Source: Parageobacillus sp. KH3-4 (GTDB lineage: Bacteria; Bacillota; Bacilli; Bacillales; Anoxybacillaceae). Taken from it: DNA of 64,000 nt. Below, piece by piece: positions 43,339 to 53,255 of this stretch. The stretch lies in the NCBI RefSeq assembly GCF_022846435.1, contig NZ_AP025627.1, forward strand, positions 220,001-284,000, given 5' to 3'. Positions within the stretch are counted from its first letter, which is position 1, and each line of letters opens with the position of its first letter. The notes under the pieces are model-generated. The model was given only the letters and a program-made list of their open reading frames with translations, searched no databases and was not told where the DNA came from. A program made the translations under genes and the position numbers.

Positions 43339-44320
43339 ATTGGTCTGCAGGAAATACGATGCCCGTTTGTTTGCGGGCTTCTTCCATCAAAGCGATCGTC
43401 AGCAACGAATGCTCATGCGAATTGACTTCGGATTCGCGTTTTCCAGTTTTGATCAGCTCGATAAATTCCTTCGTTTCATAATACATCGGATGCTTCTCTT
43501 GCGGAACGGTAACGTCTTCTACACGCCCATCGCGGTAGCGGATTTCCACTTTCGTCGGCGTATGGATCGCGTCGATGAGAATGCTTCCGTCTTCTCCTTG
43601 AATTTCCGCAGGCAGATAAGAGTTCGTAATTTTCGAGTACATGACAATAGCATCCATATCCTCATAAGTAAAGATAATCGCCCCTTCACCGTCAACTCCC
43701 GATTCGAGCTTCAGGCTGCTGGCCTGCAAGCGGTTTGGTTTTCCAAACAAGACGACCATCGGATAAATGCAATAGACGCCGATATCCATTAACGCGCCGT
43801 TGGAAAAGGCAGGATTGAACGCGTTTAAAATTGTTCCTTGTTTATATGCGTCATAGCGCGACGAATACTGGCAGTAGCTCGCAAAATAGCGGCGGATTTT
43901 GCCAATTTTATGTAAGTGCTTGCGGATCGCCTGAAAGTTCGGGAGCAGCGTCGTTTTCATCGCTTCCATCAAAACGACGCCATTTCGGCGCGCCGCATCG
44001 ATCATCGCTTTGACTTCTTTTGTGTTCGACGCCATCGGCTTTTCACATAGGACATGTTTGCCGTGGTCCATAAGCAAAATCGCCTGCTCGGCGTGCAGCG
44101 AATTCGGGCTTGCGATATAGACGGCATCGATGTCTTTGCTTTTCGCCAGTTCCTCTAGATCGGTAAACGTGCGCGCTGCTCCTGTTTTTTGCGCAAATTC
44201 CCGCGCTTTCTCCTCTGTCCGCGAATATACCGCGGCGAGGGTGAACTCTTCTATTTGTTTTGCGGCTTCTATAAATGATTCTGTAATCCAGTTCGTGCCG
44301 ATCGTAGCAAAACGAACCAT
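43337..44320 (-). CDS. Gfo/Idh/MocA-family NAD(P)-dependent oxidoreductase
   Basis: A 327-residue dehydrogenase. The Rossmann N-terminus (MVRFATIGTNWITESFIEAAKQIEEFTLAAVYSR) is followed by the signature CEKPMASNTKEVKAMIDAARRNGV, whose Lys is conserved for catalysis, and a C-terminal beta-sheet domain. Family members oxidise sugars, inositols or related polyols, and the substrate here is not predictable. It stands beside the glyoxalase pseudogene on the same strand. Confidence 0.88.
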   Translation of the reverse strand: MVRFATIGTNWITESFIEAAKQIEEFTLAAVYSRTEEKAREFAQKTGAARTFTDLEELAKSKDIDAVYIASPNSLHAEQAILLMDHGKHVLCEKPMASNTKEVKAMIDAARRNGVVLMEAMKTTLLPNFQAIRKHLHKIGKIRRYFASYCQYSSRYDAYKQGTILNAFNPAFSNGALMDIGVYCIYPMVVLFGKPNRLQASSLKLESGVDGEGAIIFTYEDMDAIVMYSKITNSYLPAEIQGEDGSILIDAIHTPTKVEIRYRDGRVEDVTVPQEKHPMYYETKEFIELIKTGKRESEVNSHEHSLLTIALMEEARKQTGIVFPADQ

Positions 44321-44355
44321 GCTTGTCCCTCCTTTGTTTTGGTAACTACCCTATT

Positions 44356-44741
44356 TTACCGCTCATACAGCTCAATCGGCAATTCATCCGGATCGCGGAA
44401 AAACGTAAACCGCTTCCCTGTAATCAGGTCGACGCGGATTGGCCCCGTCTCAATGCCGTGCGTATGCAAATAGGCGATGGCTTCCTCGATATTTTCGACT
44501 TCCAAAGCGAGATGGCGCAGACCGCATGCTTCCGGACAGCTTGCCGCTTCGGCGGGTGTTCAAAGGAAAACAGCTCGATTTGCGTATGTTCGACGACTTG
44601 CAAATCCAATTTGTACGAGCGGCGTTCCTCCCGATACTGTTCGTGAATGACGCGGAATCCGAGAATGTTCGTGTAAAAATGTTTCGACCGTTCATAGTCG
44701 GAACAAATAATGGCGATATGGTGAACGCGAGTGAAGTGCGT
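44356..44741 (-). pseudogene. Frameshifted VOC/glyoxalase-family gene
   Basis: The minus strand encodes HFTRVHHIAIICSDYERSKHFYTNILGFRVIHEQYREERRSYKLDLQ and FSFEHPPKR. After a one-base loss near 44541 it continues in another frame SCPEACGLRHLALEVENIEEAIAYLHTHGIETGPIRVD and FFRDPDELPIELYER, ending at TAA (44356). Together these make a complete vicinal-oxygen-chelate fold with metal ligands H and E. The codon at the expected start, behind AAGGAGG, is ACG rather than ATG, so initiation also looks damaged. Confidence 0.8.
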
Positions 44742-44749
44742 CGTTCTCC

Positions 44750-44946
44750 TCCTTTTTCGGTTTGTCTTGCGGCTTTTACTAACTCATCTTGGCCTGATTT
44801 GCTATCACTTGGAGCTTTAGTACCCGATTTTTCTAAGTATATTTTCGGACCCACACATGTTGCATCTGCTTGTGATGCGGAAAAAATGCTAATCCTGCCG
44901 CCGCTACAAAAGCGGCTAGAGCTACTGTTAATAAGGTGTTAATCAC
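44750..44946 (-). pseudogene. Remnant of a small secreted protein gene
   Basis: GTG 44946 follows AAGGAGG and opens a signal peptide INTLLTVALAAFVAAAGLAF. A run of six A's (44881-44886 on the plus strand) then shifts the frame, after which the other frame reads SASQADATCVGPKIYLEKSGTKAPSDSKSGQDELVKAARQTEKGG before running into the glyoxalase remnant with no stop. No family recognised. Confidence 0.4.
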
Positions 44947-45243
44947 TAAACCTCCTTGCTTAATTTGGAAATAAAAAACTCTCCAAAAGAAAGGCACGAA
45001 AAACGCGCTCATAGCGAGTTTGCACTTTTTTAGGAAGTCCCGTTTTCTCAATGGTTAATGTATTACAATGTCTCATAATTATATATTTTAAAGTTGTTGT
45101 ATTTAGGAAAATCCCTTTTTGCGAATACCATGAAGGAAGATGATTGTTAAATTCCGTCCCTTTTTTCATATTTGCCCATTCGAACGGTATACGATGGCGT
45201 TGGACTAGTACCTGTGAAGTAAACACGTAGAAAAGAGTGATCC
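44947..45243. other. Intergenic debris
   Basis: AT-rich DNA between the decayed genes. I see no intact gene, promoter or repeat. Confidence 0.5.
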
Positions 45244-45563
45244 TTATGAGGCGCGGGTTCGGTATTCAACCGGGCTCGTGCCATATTTGTTTGTATCCTT
45301 TTTTTCATTATATAGTGGATGTAGTCCATAACGGCTTGCCGAACCTCTTCAACGGTCTGTGGCGAACAGAAACATGGCATTTTACATGTGAGATGTCCGA
45401 AGCAGTTCTCGATACACGCATTGTCCCAGCAGTTGCCTCTGCGAGATATGGATTGCGTAAGTCCCATATTGGTTACCGGTCTGATATAAGCAGGATTTGT
45501 AAAATGGAGGCATTGGTTGCTATGGAGGATGGCTCCTTTCATAAACCCTCTTTCTTTTTCCAC
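45244..45563 (-). pseudogene. IS3-family transposase remnant (C-terminal integrase part)
   Basis: About 105 codons with the IS3/rve pattern QSISRRGNCWDNACIENCFGHL, followed by VEEVRQAVMDYIHYIMKKRIQT. A frameshift near the end separates this from the expected SPVEYRTRAS and its stop at 45244-45246. The N-terminal part of the transposase, its partner frame and both inverted repeats are missing, so only a fragment remains. Confidence 0.85.
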
Positions 45564-45684
45564 TTGTAAAAGCTTGAAAGTAAGTGAAACATCTGTAACT
45601 CGGAAAAGTTTTGTTATCCCAGCCTCTAAAAATTAGGTACAATAGTATTAGACAAATGGTTCGAATTCGCACAGGAGGTCACCT

Positions 45685-46701
45685 ATGCGTTGTACATGGT
45701 GGAAGTGGATCCTATATGCCGGCAGCATCGCGGCGTTTGTTGCAAGCGCTTCCTTTACGGTCTATTGCGCGTGGAAAGTGTATGCCTATCATCAGCCAGG
45801 TGAAGGGAAAACAGAGAAAGCGGAAGAGAATGCGTACCATTTTGTCCTCGTTCCCGAGGAACTGGATAACGATTATTGGCGGCTCGTGGAACAAGGAGCG
45901 AAAGCGGCCGCAAAGGAATTGGGGGTAAGCCTTGAATATGTCGGACCGCGGCAGGCCAACATTGATGAACATATTCATATTCTTGAAAAAGCGGCCGCTT
46001 CCAAAGTAGATGGAATTATGACACAAGGGCTGACAGAAAAAGAGTTTACTCCGGTCATCAATCACATCGTGGAAAAAAATATTCCGGTAGTGACGATCGA
46101 CACCGATGCCCCAACAAGCAAACGCACGGCCTATATAGGGACCGATAACTATTATGCCGGCTTTATTGCCGGACGGGCGTTAGCCGAAGATATGCACGGA
46201 AAGGCGAATGTGGCGATTATTACCGGCAGCCTTACCGCCTCCCACCAACAGCTGCGTGTGCAAGGTTTTAAAGATGCGGTGAAGAAAGAAAAGAGAATTC
46301 GCATCGTCGCCATTGAAGAGTCGCATATAACGCGCGTGCAGGCAGCGGAAAAAGCGTACAACATTTTAAAAAAGCATCCGGAAGTCAATGCGTTTTATGG
46401 GACAAGCGCGCTTGATGCTATTGGCATCGCCAAGGTCGTCGAGCAGTTTCACCGTGAAAAAGGAACGTATATTATCGGATTTGATACACTGCCGGAGACA
46501 ATTCGCTATTTGCAAAAAGGAACGATTCATGCGACCGTGGTGCAGGAGCCGTATGAAATGGGGTATCGCGCGGTGAAAATGATGGTCGATATTATGAAAG
46601 GAAACGGTGTTCCATCAGTAACGAATACGGAAACGAAAGTGATTCGCAAACAAGATTTGCCGTTGCGCCCTTCCCGCAACTACGAGGTGAAACATGATTA
46701 A
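45685..46701 (+). CDS. Membrane-anchored sugar-binding sensor protein (RbsB-like)
   Basis: A 338-residue protein with one N-terminal membrane helix (about 8-32) instead of a lipobox. A type 1 periplasmic-binding fold related to RbsB follows ([77 protein letters not shown]). Its gene overlaps a YesM-type kinase gene by eight bases, and an AraC-type regulator comes next. In such triples (XylFII-LytS-YesN of clostridia) the binding protein presents the sugar to the kinase rather than to a permease. Ligand unknown. AGGAGGTCACCT lies directly before the ATG. Confidence 0.85.
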   Translation: MRCTWWKWILYAGSIAAFVASASFTVYCAWKVYAYHQPGEGKTEKAEENAYHFVLVPEELDNDYWRLVEQGAKAAAKELGVSLEYVGPRQANIDEHIHILEKAAASKVDGIMTQGLTEKEFTPVINHIVEKNIPVVTIDTDAPTSKRTAYIGTDNYYAGFIAGRALAEDMHGKANVAIITGSLTASHQQLRVQGFKDAVKKEKRIRIVAIEESHITRVQAAEKAYNILKKHPEVNAFYGTSALDAIGIAKVVEQFHREKGTYIIGFDTLPETIRYLQKGTIHATVVQEPYEMGYRAVKMMVDIMKGNGVPSVTNTETKVIRKQDLPLRPSRNYEVKHD

Positions 46702-48166
46702 AATCCGTACGAAAGTATTGCTCTATTTTAGCATTTTCATTGTGCTGCTAAACGGCACGGTCTTCTTTTTCTACCAAAGCAGCGAGGATATTGTGACTGA
46801 CTATGACTACAGCATGCGCCGGCTGCTTTTGTTTAATGAAATTTCGCAGCGGACAAACCGGCTGGTAGAACAGTTGAACGCTTATTTGACGGAAAAAGAT
46901 GAACGCTATTTTCGGGAGTATGAGCGCCAATACCGGTGGCTGCAGCAACACCGCCAACAGGTAGGCGAAACACTTTCCAACCGGAATAATCGGCTTTTAG
47001 TCCAAAACTATGAACATATGATTGAAAGCTTGCTAGAGGAAGGAGCGCTGACGGTTTACCACTTTCAGGCAGGCAATATTAGCTTGTATTCTTCCCATCT
47101 TCATGAAGCAATGAAGATCGCTTCGTTTATTCAAGAGGCGACCCTTTCCCTCATTGACGAGGAGTTAACGACCTACCAACATTTTTATAATGAAGTGGAA
47201 ACGCGGAATCGTTATTTTCGCCACATGGGGATCGGATTGTTTATGACGACGTTTTTGCTTGGCATCCTTTTGGCAATATGGTTTTCCGGAGGCATTACAA
47301 AACCGATCTCGCGCCTTTCGCATGCCGCACGGGAAATTGCCAGCGGGAAGTTGGATGGACCTGATGTTATCAGCACAACCAATGATGAATTGAAGCTGCT
47401 GACCGATACGTTTAATGATATGCGCCGCAACCTGAAGCGGCTGATCGAGGAAATGAAACAAAAATCAGAGCTGGACCGGCTTGTCAAAGAGCTGGAGCTG
47501 AAAAGTTTGCAAAGTCAAATTAACCCGCACTTTTTGTTTAACACGTTAAACGTTGTTTCGAAAATGGCGTATTTAGAAGAGGCAAACCAAACGTCGCGGC
47601 TTATTGAGGCAATTGCTGCTATTTTACGATATAATTTGGGAGATTTACAGCGTACGGTAACGTTGGCAGATGAAGTTCATATTGCGAGGGAATATTTTTT
47701 TATTCAGCAGACCCGCTTTTTTGACCGCATTAAATTTTCGATGGATGTAGAGGAGTCATGTTTATCGCTGCCGATTCCGCCGTTAACGTTGCAGCCGCTC
47801 ATTGAAAACGCGTTTATTCATGGTATTGAATCGTATGAAAAAGGAGCGGAGATTTCATTAAAAGTAGAAAAAAGAAAAGAGTGCGTCATCATCGAAGTGA
47901 GTGACAATGGAGTCGGGATGAGTGAAGAAACGAAAGAAAAATTAATGGCTTTTATAAGAGGAGAAGAAGACGTCTCCGTTGCGCATGAAAAAAAGCGCGG
48001 ACACTCCACCAGCATTGGTATACGAAACGTCATTCGCCGGCTTCAGCTTTTTTATGGAATGCAAGATGTGATGGAGATTGAGTCCACAGTGGGAGAAGGA
48101 ACAACGATTCGTCTGCTTTTACCAATGACAAAAGGGGGTGGAAATGATGAAAATTGCCATTGTTGA
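46694..48166 (+). CDS. Sensor histidine kinase, YesM/LytS type
   Basis: A 490-residue kinase. Membrane helices are at about 7-27 and 179-197, with an extracytoplasmic helical loop between them. A HAMP linker (about 198-250) leads to the His_kinase domain with His279 in [12 protein letters not shown]. The ATPase part has [24 protein letters not shown] and [18 protein letters not shown]. It should phosphorylate the regulator encoded next, whose start lies inside its 3' end. The small outer loop fits contact with the membrane-anchored binding protein. Confidence 0.9.
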   Translation: MIKIRTKVLLYFSIFIVLLNGTVFFFYQSSEDIVTDYDYSMRRLLLFNEISQRTNRLVEQLNAYLTEKDERYFREYERQYRWLQQHRQQVGETLSNRNNRLLVQNYEHMIESLLEEGALTVYHFQAGNISLYSSHLHEAMKIASFIQEATLSLIDEELTTYQHFYNEVETRNRYFRHMGIGLFMTTFLLGILLAIWFSGGITKPISRLSHAAREIASGKLDGPDVISTTNDELKLLTDTFNDMRRNLKRLIEEMKQKSELDRLVKELELKSLQSQINPHFLFNTLNVVSKMAYLEEANQTSRLIEAIAAILRYNLGDLQRTVTLADEVHIAREYFFIQQTRFFDRIKFSMDVEESCLSLPIPPLTLQPLIENAFIHGIESYEKGAEISLKVEKRKECVIIEVSDNGVGMSEETKEKLMAFIRGEEDVSVAHEKKRGHSTSIGIRNVIRRLQLFYGMQDVMEIESTVGEGTTIRLLLPMTKGGGNDENCHC

Positions 48167-49694
48167 TGATGAAGCGCTGGAGCGGAAAGCGCTGCAAAAA
48201 ATGATTCGCGACTATCTCCCGAATATGGAAGTAGTTGCGGAAGCTGCCAATGGCCGTGAGGCAGTGGAAATTGCCAACAAATGCAAGCCGGATGTTATGC
48301 TAATCGATATTAAGATGCCTGGAATCGATGGGCTGGAAGCGATTGAGCTTATTCGCCGAAAGCACCCGGACATGAAGTTTATTATCGTATCCGCGTTTGA
48401 TACGTTTGACTATGCAAAACAAGCAATGAGACAGGGAGTAAAGGAATATTTATTAAAACCGAGCCGAAAGGAAGAAGTGATTAGTGCATTGCGGCGGGTG
48501 TATGACGAATTAATGGAGGTGCGGAAGAAAGAAGAAGAAAATAAAGAATTGCAACAACGAGTGCACCAATTGCAAAAGTTTGTAGAAAAAGAGTGGCTGT
48601 CGGTGCTGATGCTGGAAGAAGTTTCTTCAGAGGAATGGAAACAATGGGAGGCGATGCTTCCCTTTTCCATTGAGTCAGGAATGTTTATCGTGATTCAATT
48701 TCCTAGCGGCGGAAAAAAAGAGGTTTGGAAACAGTGGGTAGAACAGGCGCTTTTGGAAAAGGTAACGACCCGTTATGTAATAGGAAAAATCATAGATGGG
48801 CAAATGCCGATTTTGTTTTGTACCGATATTCCCAATCAAACATGGAAGCCGATGATACAATCGCTTGCATATGACCTTGTTCAGCAGTTTGAAAAGCAAT
48901 ATGAAGAAACGCTTTATATCGGCCTTGGTTCCCCGTCATCCCAGCTAGAGGGCTTGCGCCATTCCTACTATGAAGCGCTTGCTGCAGTACAATATTATGC
49001 ATCGCAAAAAAAGGCAAAGAGCGGTTTTCTGCCGAAGAGAGCGGCGTTTGCATCGGCGGCGATCGATCAAACGGAAAGAGAAAAACGATTGTTTGATCTT
49101 GTGCGCCAAGGTGATTTCGAGCAAGCGTTAACCCAATGTCTATCTTATATCGAAGAGATGGCCGTTCATCATCCGTTTCATGTAGTGAAACAGAAGATGG
49201 AGGAAACATTTATTTTGCTCGGGCGCATGTTAACCGATTTCGGTATTTCGTATGAGCGGGCAACCACGTTTCATTCGTGCGGTTCTTTGGAGGAATTGAA
49301 AAGAATAGCAACAGAGCAGCTTCGGCATATGGTACATCATATACAAGCATGGCGGCATCAGCAGGCAAATGGGAAATTAGGAAAAGCAAAAGATTATATT
49401 GACAAACATTATCATCATCCGCTTACCCTTGAGGAAGTAGCGGAATATGTTGGCATCAGTCCGCATTACTTTAGTAAACTATTTAAAGATCGGTTTGGAA
49501 TGACGTTTATTGATTACGTGACCGAAGTGCGGATGGCCCATGCGAAAAGGGAAATGTGTGATCCAAATAAAAGTTTAAAAGAAATTTGCTTTCTTGTCGG
49601 CTACAATGATCCAAACTATTTTAGTCGCGTTTTTAAAAAACATACCGGGATATCTCCTACCGAGTATCGGAAAAAGCTCCGTTTCACCACATGA
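48147..49694 (+). CDS. Response regulator with AraC-type DNA-binding domain (YesN type)
   Basis: A 515-residue protein. The receiver domain has D7/D8, phosphoacceptor Asp54 ([12 protein letters not shown]) and Lys in [11 protein letters not shown] long central linker (about 140-400) precedes two AraC helix-turn-helix units ([26 protein letters not shown] and [32 protein letters not shown]). Such regulators activate sugar transport genes from tandem direct repeats; the identical repeats at 49720-49750 are good candidates. ATGs at 48144 and 48147 are both possible behind AAAGGGGG. Confidence 0.9.
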   Translation: MKIAIVDDEALERKALQKMIRDYLPNMEVVAEAANGREAVEIANKCKPDVMLIDIKMPGIDGLEAIELIRRKHPDMKFIIVSAFDTFDYAKQAMRQGVKEYLLKPSRKEEVISALRRVYDELMEVRKKEEENKELQQRVHQLQKFVEKEWLSVLMLEEVSSEEWKQWEAMLPFSIESGMFIVIQFPSGGKKEVWKQWVEQALLEKVTTRYVIGKIIDGQMPILFCTDIPNQTWKPMIQSLAYDLVQQFEKQYEETLYIGLGSPSSQLEGLRHSYYEALAAVQYYASQKKAKSGFLPKRAAFASAAIDQTEREKRLFDLVRQGDFEQALTQCLSYIEEMAVHHPFHVVKQKMEETFILLGRMLTDFGISYERATTFHSCGSLEELKRIATEQLRHMVHHIQAWRHQQANGKLGKAKDYIDKHYHHPLTLEEVAEYVGISPHYFSKLFKDRFGMTFIDYVTEVRMAHAKREMCDPNKSLKEICFLVGYNDPNYFSRVFKKHTGISPTEYRKKLRFTT

Positions 49695-49713
49695 TGGTGA
49701 TCAGGAGCTTTTT
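49671..49713 (+). terminator. Terminator of the sensor operon
   Basis: A two-part hairpin: outer stem AAAAAGCTCC/GGAGCTTTTT (49671-49680 with 49704-49713) and inner stem TCACCA/TGGTGA. It overlaps the end of the regulator gene. Confidence 0.85.
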
Positions 49714-49719
49714 ATATGT

Positions 49720-49750
49720 GCAAAAAAGTGAAGACGATCGCAAAAAAGTG
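49720..49750 (+). repeat. Tandem direct repeats, candidate AraC-type operator
   Basis: GCAAAAAAGTG occurs twice, at 49720-49730 and 49740-49750, exactly 20 bp apart (two helical turns). They lie between the AraC-type regulator and the ABC importer genes, upstream of a promoter that lacks a good -35 box, as expected for an activated promoter. Confidence 0.7.
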
Positions 49751-49796
49751 CAGAGATTTGTTGGCTGAAACGATGAAAAAACATGTTACATTCATT

Positions 49797-49812
49797 TTGA
49801 AAAGGTTTTCAA
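49797..49812. promoter_or_regulatory. cre-like palindrome upstream of the sugar importer
   Basis: TTGAAAAGGTTTTCAA is symmetric around a GG centre; cre sites carry CG here. A -10-like TATAAA follows at 49816. CcpA control is possible but uncertain. Confidence 0.5.
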
Positions 49813-49839
49813 AAATATAAAACAAAGGGGGAGGATGGC

Positions 49840-51138
49840 GTGAAGAAAAAACGATTATGGCTGTCTTTAGCGTTACTGTTTGGTTTAACGTTATCCGGCT
49901 GCAATTCCGATTCTGCATCCAACAATAACAATAAAGAGGACCAGGGCGGAAGCAAAGGGCATGAGAAGCTAGAAATATTTAGCTGGTGGACGGGTGCCGG
50001 AGAAGAAGATGGATTAAAAGCGCTGCTCAAGCTGTTCCAAGAAAAATATCCAGATATACCAGTAGAAAACGCAGCCGTTGCAGGCGGTGCCGGAACGAAC
50101 GCAAAAGCAGTGTTAGCAAGCCGCATGCAAGGAAACGATCCTCCTGCGACATTCCAAGTGCACGGCGGCGCGGAGCTGAATGAAGGATGGGTCGCCGCCG
50201 GCAAAATGGAGCCGCTTAACGATTTGTACGAAAAAGAAGGCTGGATGGATAAGTTTCCGAAATCATTGATCGACATGGTCAGCAAAGACGGGAAAATTTA
50301 TTCCGTTCCTGTCAACATTCACCGCGGCAACGTGCTTTGGTATAACAAAAAAATCTTTGCCGAAAACGGCCTCGAGCCGCCAAAAACGTTTGATGAGTTT
50401 TTCCAAGCTGCCGAAAAGCTGAAGGCGAAAGGCATTACACCGCTTGCGTTGGGGGATAAGGAGCCGTGGGCGGCAACGCATGTTTTTGAAACCGTTTTAT
50501 TGGGCAAGCTCGGTACAGAAGATTACAAAAAGCTTTGGACAGGGGAATTGTCGTTTGACGATCCGAAAGTGAAAGAAGCAATAAACACATTTAAGAAAAT
50601 GTTGAATTATGTAAACGAAGACCACAGCTCCCGCAACTGGCAAGATGCCGCTCAATTGGTCGGCAAGGGCGAAGCGGCGATGAACATTATGGGAGATTGG
50701 GTCAAAGGCTATTTTGTCAATGATTTGAAATTAAAAGTGAATGAAGATTTCGGCTATGTGCCGACGCCAAATACAGAAGGCAAATTCATGGTCATCACCG
50801 ATACGTTTGGTTTGCCAAAAGGCGTGAAAAATCCAGAAGATGTAAAGAAATTTTTATCGGTGCTTGGTTCTGTGGAGGGGCAAGATGCCTTTAACCCTCT
50901 GAAAGGCTCGATCCCAGCGCGGATTGATGCGGATCTGTCCAAATATGACGAATATGGAAAACAAACGATTCAAGATTTCAAAACGGCAGAACTTGCGCCA
51001 AGCTTAGCGCATGGATCCGCGGCGCCGGAAGGTTTTGTGACAAAAGTCAACCAAGCGGTCAATATTTTCGTGACACAAAAAGATGCGAAAACGTTTATTG
51101 ATACACTTGTATCGGCTTCGGCAGAATTGAAGAAATAA
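49840..51138 (+). CDS. Glucose/mannose-type ABC transporter binding lipoprotein
   Basis: A 432-residue family 1 solute-binding protein with lipobox Cys21 (TLSGC). Its start after the linker, LEIFSWWTGAGEEDGLKALLKLFQEKYPD, and AGGAGTNAKAVLASRMQGNDPPATFQVHGG closely resemble the GtsA/glucose-binding proteins of Pseudomonas and Thermus. Glucose, mannose or a related hexose is therefore the best guess. It starts with GTG behind GGGGGAGG. The two permease genes follow; no ATPase gene is present, so a shared MsmX-type ATPase elsewhere must energise the system. Confidence 0.85.
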   Translation: MKKKRLWLSLALLFGLTLSGCNSDSASNNNNKEDQGGSKGHEKLEIFSWWTGAGEEDGLKALLKLFQEKYPDIPVENAAVAGGAGTNAKAVLASRMQGNDPPATFQVHGGAELNEGWVAAGKMEPLNDLYEKEGWMDKFPKSLIDMVSKDGKIYSVPVNIHRGNVLWYNKKIFAENGLEPPKTFDEFFQAAEKLKAKGITPLALGDKEPWAATHVFETVLLGKLGTEDYKKLWTGELSFDDPKVKEAINTFKKMLNYVNEDHSSRNWQDAAQLVGKGEAAMNIMGDWVKGYFVNDLKLKVNEDFGYVPTPNTEGKFMVITDTFGLPKGVKNPEDVKKFLSVLGSVEGQDAFNPLKGSIPARIDADLSKYDEYGKQTIQDFKTAELAPSLAHGSAAPEGFVTKVNQAVNIFVTQKDAKTFIDTLVSASAELKK

Positions 51139-51203
51139 GAAAGAAAAGGGGGACGGGAACCATTCTCTTCCCCTTTTCGTGTTACGACAGGAGGGATGGA
51201 AGG

Positions 51204-52175
51204 ATGGAAACAGCAAAGGCAGTATCGGAAAGCAATGTGACAGTCGTGCCAGAGACGCGAAAAAAGCGGAAATGGACGGTAGACCATTGGCTTGCGGTCG
51301 CGTTTTTATCGCCGTCGATTGTGCTCATTTTGATTTTCGTGTATGGGTTTATCGGCTGGACGGGATATGTTTCCCTCAGCAATTGGAATTCCCTTGTACC
51401 GGATTTGTCGTTTGCAGGATTGAAAAACTATATCTATTTGTTTCACGATTTCCGCTTCCAAGCCGATTTGCGGAATACGCTTGTCTTTACAGTCTTGTTT
51501 ATCGCTGTGGTGATTGTGCTTGGCCAGTTGTTGGCGATTTTGTTGGATCAAAAGCTACGCGGTGAATCGATTTTCCGCAATATTTTCTTTTTCCCGATGG
51601 CGTTATCGTTTGTGGTGACCGGAGTAGTCTGGCAATGGCTATTAAACCCGTCAACAGGGGTCAACTTGTTTTTAAAAAGATTTGGATTGGACTCAAAGTG
51701 GTATACAGATACAACGGTTTTAGGAGGTTTTCATTTAGGGAAAGTGGAATTTGGCGTACCGGTAGCGATGATTGCAGTAGTGATTGCCGCCGTATGGCAA
51801 ATGACAGGATTTGCGGTTGCCATGTATTTGGCAGGATTAAGAGCGATTCCGGAAGAGGTGAGGGAAGCGGCGCGAATGGATGGCGCCACGGAGTTTCAAA
51901 TTTATCGTAAAATTATTATTCCGATGTTACGGCCGATTACAGTCAGTGTCATTATCATTATGGCCCACATTTCACTGAAAATTTTTGACCTGATTTACGC
52001 GATGACCGGCCCTGGGGCGAACTTTGTCACCGATGTGCCGGGGGTATATATGTTTGAGACGACGTTCCGCGGCAACTATTATGCAAACGGAGCGGCGATC
52101 GCGATGATCATGCTGCTTTCTGTCGCCATTTTTATTGTTCCATACTTGGTTTCCAGCCGGAAGGGGGGATCGTGA
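51204..52175 (+). CDS. Sugar ABC transporter permease (MalF-type)
   Basis: A 323-residue permease with six core helices (about 33-320). The EAA loop for the ATPase is EEVREAARMDGATEFQIYRKIIIPMLRP. An N-terminal soluble stretch of about 30 residues is basic. It is the first of two permeases of a CUT1 importer and overlaps the next gene by a single base. Confidence 0.9.
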   Translation: METAKAVSESNVTVVPETRKKRKWTVDHWLAVAFLSPSIVLILIFVYGFIGWTGYVSLSNWNSLVPDLSFAGLKNYIYLFHDFRFQADLRNTLVFTVLFIAVVIVLGQLLAILLDQKLRGESIFRNIFFFPMALSFVVTGVVWQWLLNPSTGVNLFLKRFGLDSKWYTDTTVLGGFHLGKVEFGVPVAMIAVVIAAVWQMTGFAVAMYLAGLRAIPEEVREAARMDGATEFQIYRKIIIPMLRPITVSVIIIMAHISLKIFDLIYAMTGPGANFVTDVPGVYMFETTFRGNYYANGAAIAMIMLLSVAIFIVPYLVSSRKGGS

Positions 52176-52996
52176 TGAGACAACGGGCATGGTCGAGGTT
52201 GTTTTTATATGTCATTTGTATTTTCATGAGCCTGTTTTTCTTAATGCCGGTCTATGTGATGCTGGTGACAAGCGTCAAACCTTTGGACGAAGTGACGCTC
52301 GCCGATATGTGGAAGCTTCCGTCCGCCTTTGACTGGAGCAGTTATCAAACTGCGTTTACGAAATTGGCGCCGAATTTTTGGAATTCCGTTTATTTAGTCG
52401 TTCCGGCGACATTATTGTCGGCGATATTAGGGGCATTAAACGGCTATGTATTGTCAAAATGGAAATTCAAAGGAGCGGATACACTGTTTACGCTTATTTT
52501 GTTCGGCATGTTTATCCCGTACCAAAGCATTTTGATTCCGCTGATTCAGTTTTTGCGGGAAATTGGCTTGTATAATACGATTCCGGGGCTCATTTTTGTG
52601 CATGTTGTGTACGGGATTCCCATTACGACGTTGATGTTCAGAAATTTTTACGCGGCGATCCCGGATGAAATGATTGAATCGGCAAAAATCGATGGGGCCG
52701 GGTTTTTACGGATTTTCCGCTACATTATGCTTCCATTGTCGATTACCGGATTTGTCGTCGTAGCAATTTGGCAGTTTACAAATATATGGAATGAATTTTT
52801 ATTCGCTGTCACGATCACCACCTCTTCCCAGCAGCCGATTATGGTCGCGCTGCAAAATTTATCGGGCAGCCAAATTGTGCAATGGAACGTGCAAATGGCG
52901 GGAGCGCTGCTTGCTGCGTTGCCGACCTTGCTTATATACATTTTTCTAGGTAAATACTTTGTTCGCGGTTTATTGGCCGGTTCGGTGAAGGGATAA
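52175..52996 (+). CDS. Sugar ABC transporter permease (MalG-type)
   Basis: A 273-residue permease with six helices and the EAA loop DEMIESAKIDGAGFLRIFRYIMLPLSI. It pairs with the preceding MalF-type subunit. The ATG at 52175 has AAGGGGGG six bases upstream; an in-frame GTG precedes it. It is the last gene of the operon. No terminator with a good T-run is evident in the next 100 bases. Confidence 0.9.
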   Translation: MRQRAWSRLFLYVICIFMSLFFLMPVYVMLVTSVKPLDEVTLADMWKLPSAFDWSSYQTAFTKLAPNFWNSVYLVVPATLLSAILGALNGYVLSKWKFKGADTLFTLILFGMFIPYQSILIPLIQFLREIGLYNTIPGLIFVHVVYGIPITTLMFRNFYAAIPDEMIESAKIDGAGFLRIFRYIMLPLSITGFVVVAIWQFTNIWNEFLFAVTITTSSQQPIMVALQNLSGSQIVQWNVQMAGALLAALPTLLIYIFLGKYFVRGLLAGSVKG

Positions 52997-53255
52997 TGGT
53001 GCATGCCAGCAAAGGCATAAGTAAAATGGTTGTAGGAGAAAATCCTTTCCCTTTTTAATAGCTGACGGGGCTATGCTGCAATCGGTTTGTCGTCAACCTC
53101 CAATCGTGCAAAAATCCTGGGGGATCGACGACAATTTCTTTTTTCCCTTTATCCTTACAGCCATCATCGATCCGCTCTATTGACGGAATTTTCAAAATGG
53201 CTTATACTGGACTTAACCTGCCCTAAACAATATTGATTTATCAATATTTTTTGGG
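52997..53255 (+). other. Probable CRISPR leader region
   Basis: Gene-free DNA between the importer operon and the first CRISPR repeat. It contains an inverted repeat TTGTCGTC (53087-53094) / GACGACAA (53127-53134) and AT-rich DNA directly before repeat 1. The degenerate repeats are at the other end, so this side should be the leader. Confidence 0.6.

Noticed and set aside
43286-43792. Plus-strand 168-codon frame opposite the Gfo/Idh gene
   Set aside because: It begins in a terminator and is fully antisense to a clear dehydrogenase; no motif.
45237-45569. Plus-strand open frame across the IS3 remnant
   Set aside because: Antisense shadow of the transposase fragment.
49840-52996. Assignment of the importer to xylose because of the XylFII-LytS-YesN-like sensor
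   Set aside because: The binding protein resembles glucose/mannose GtsA proteins, not XylF; pentose specificity is not supported.
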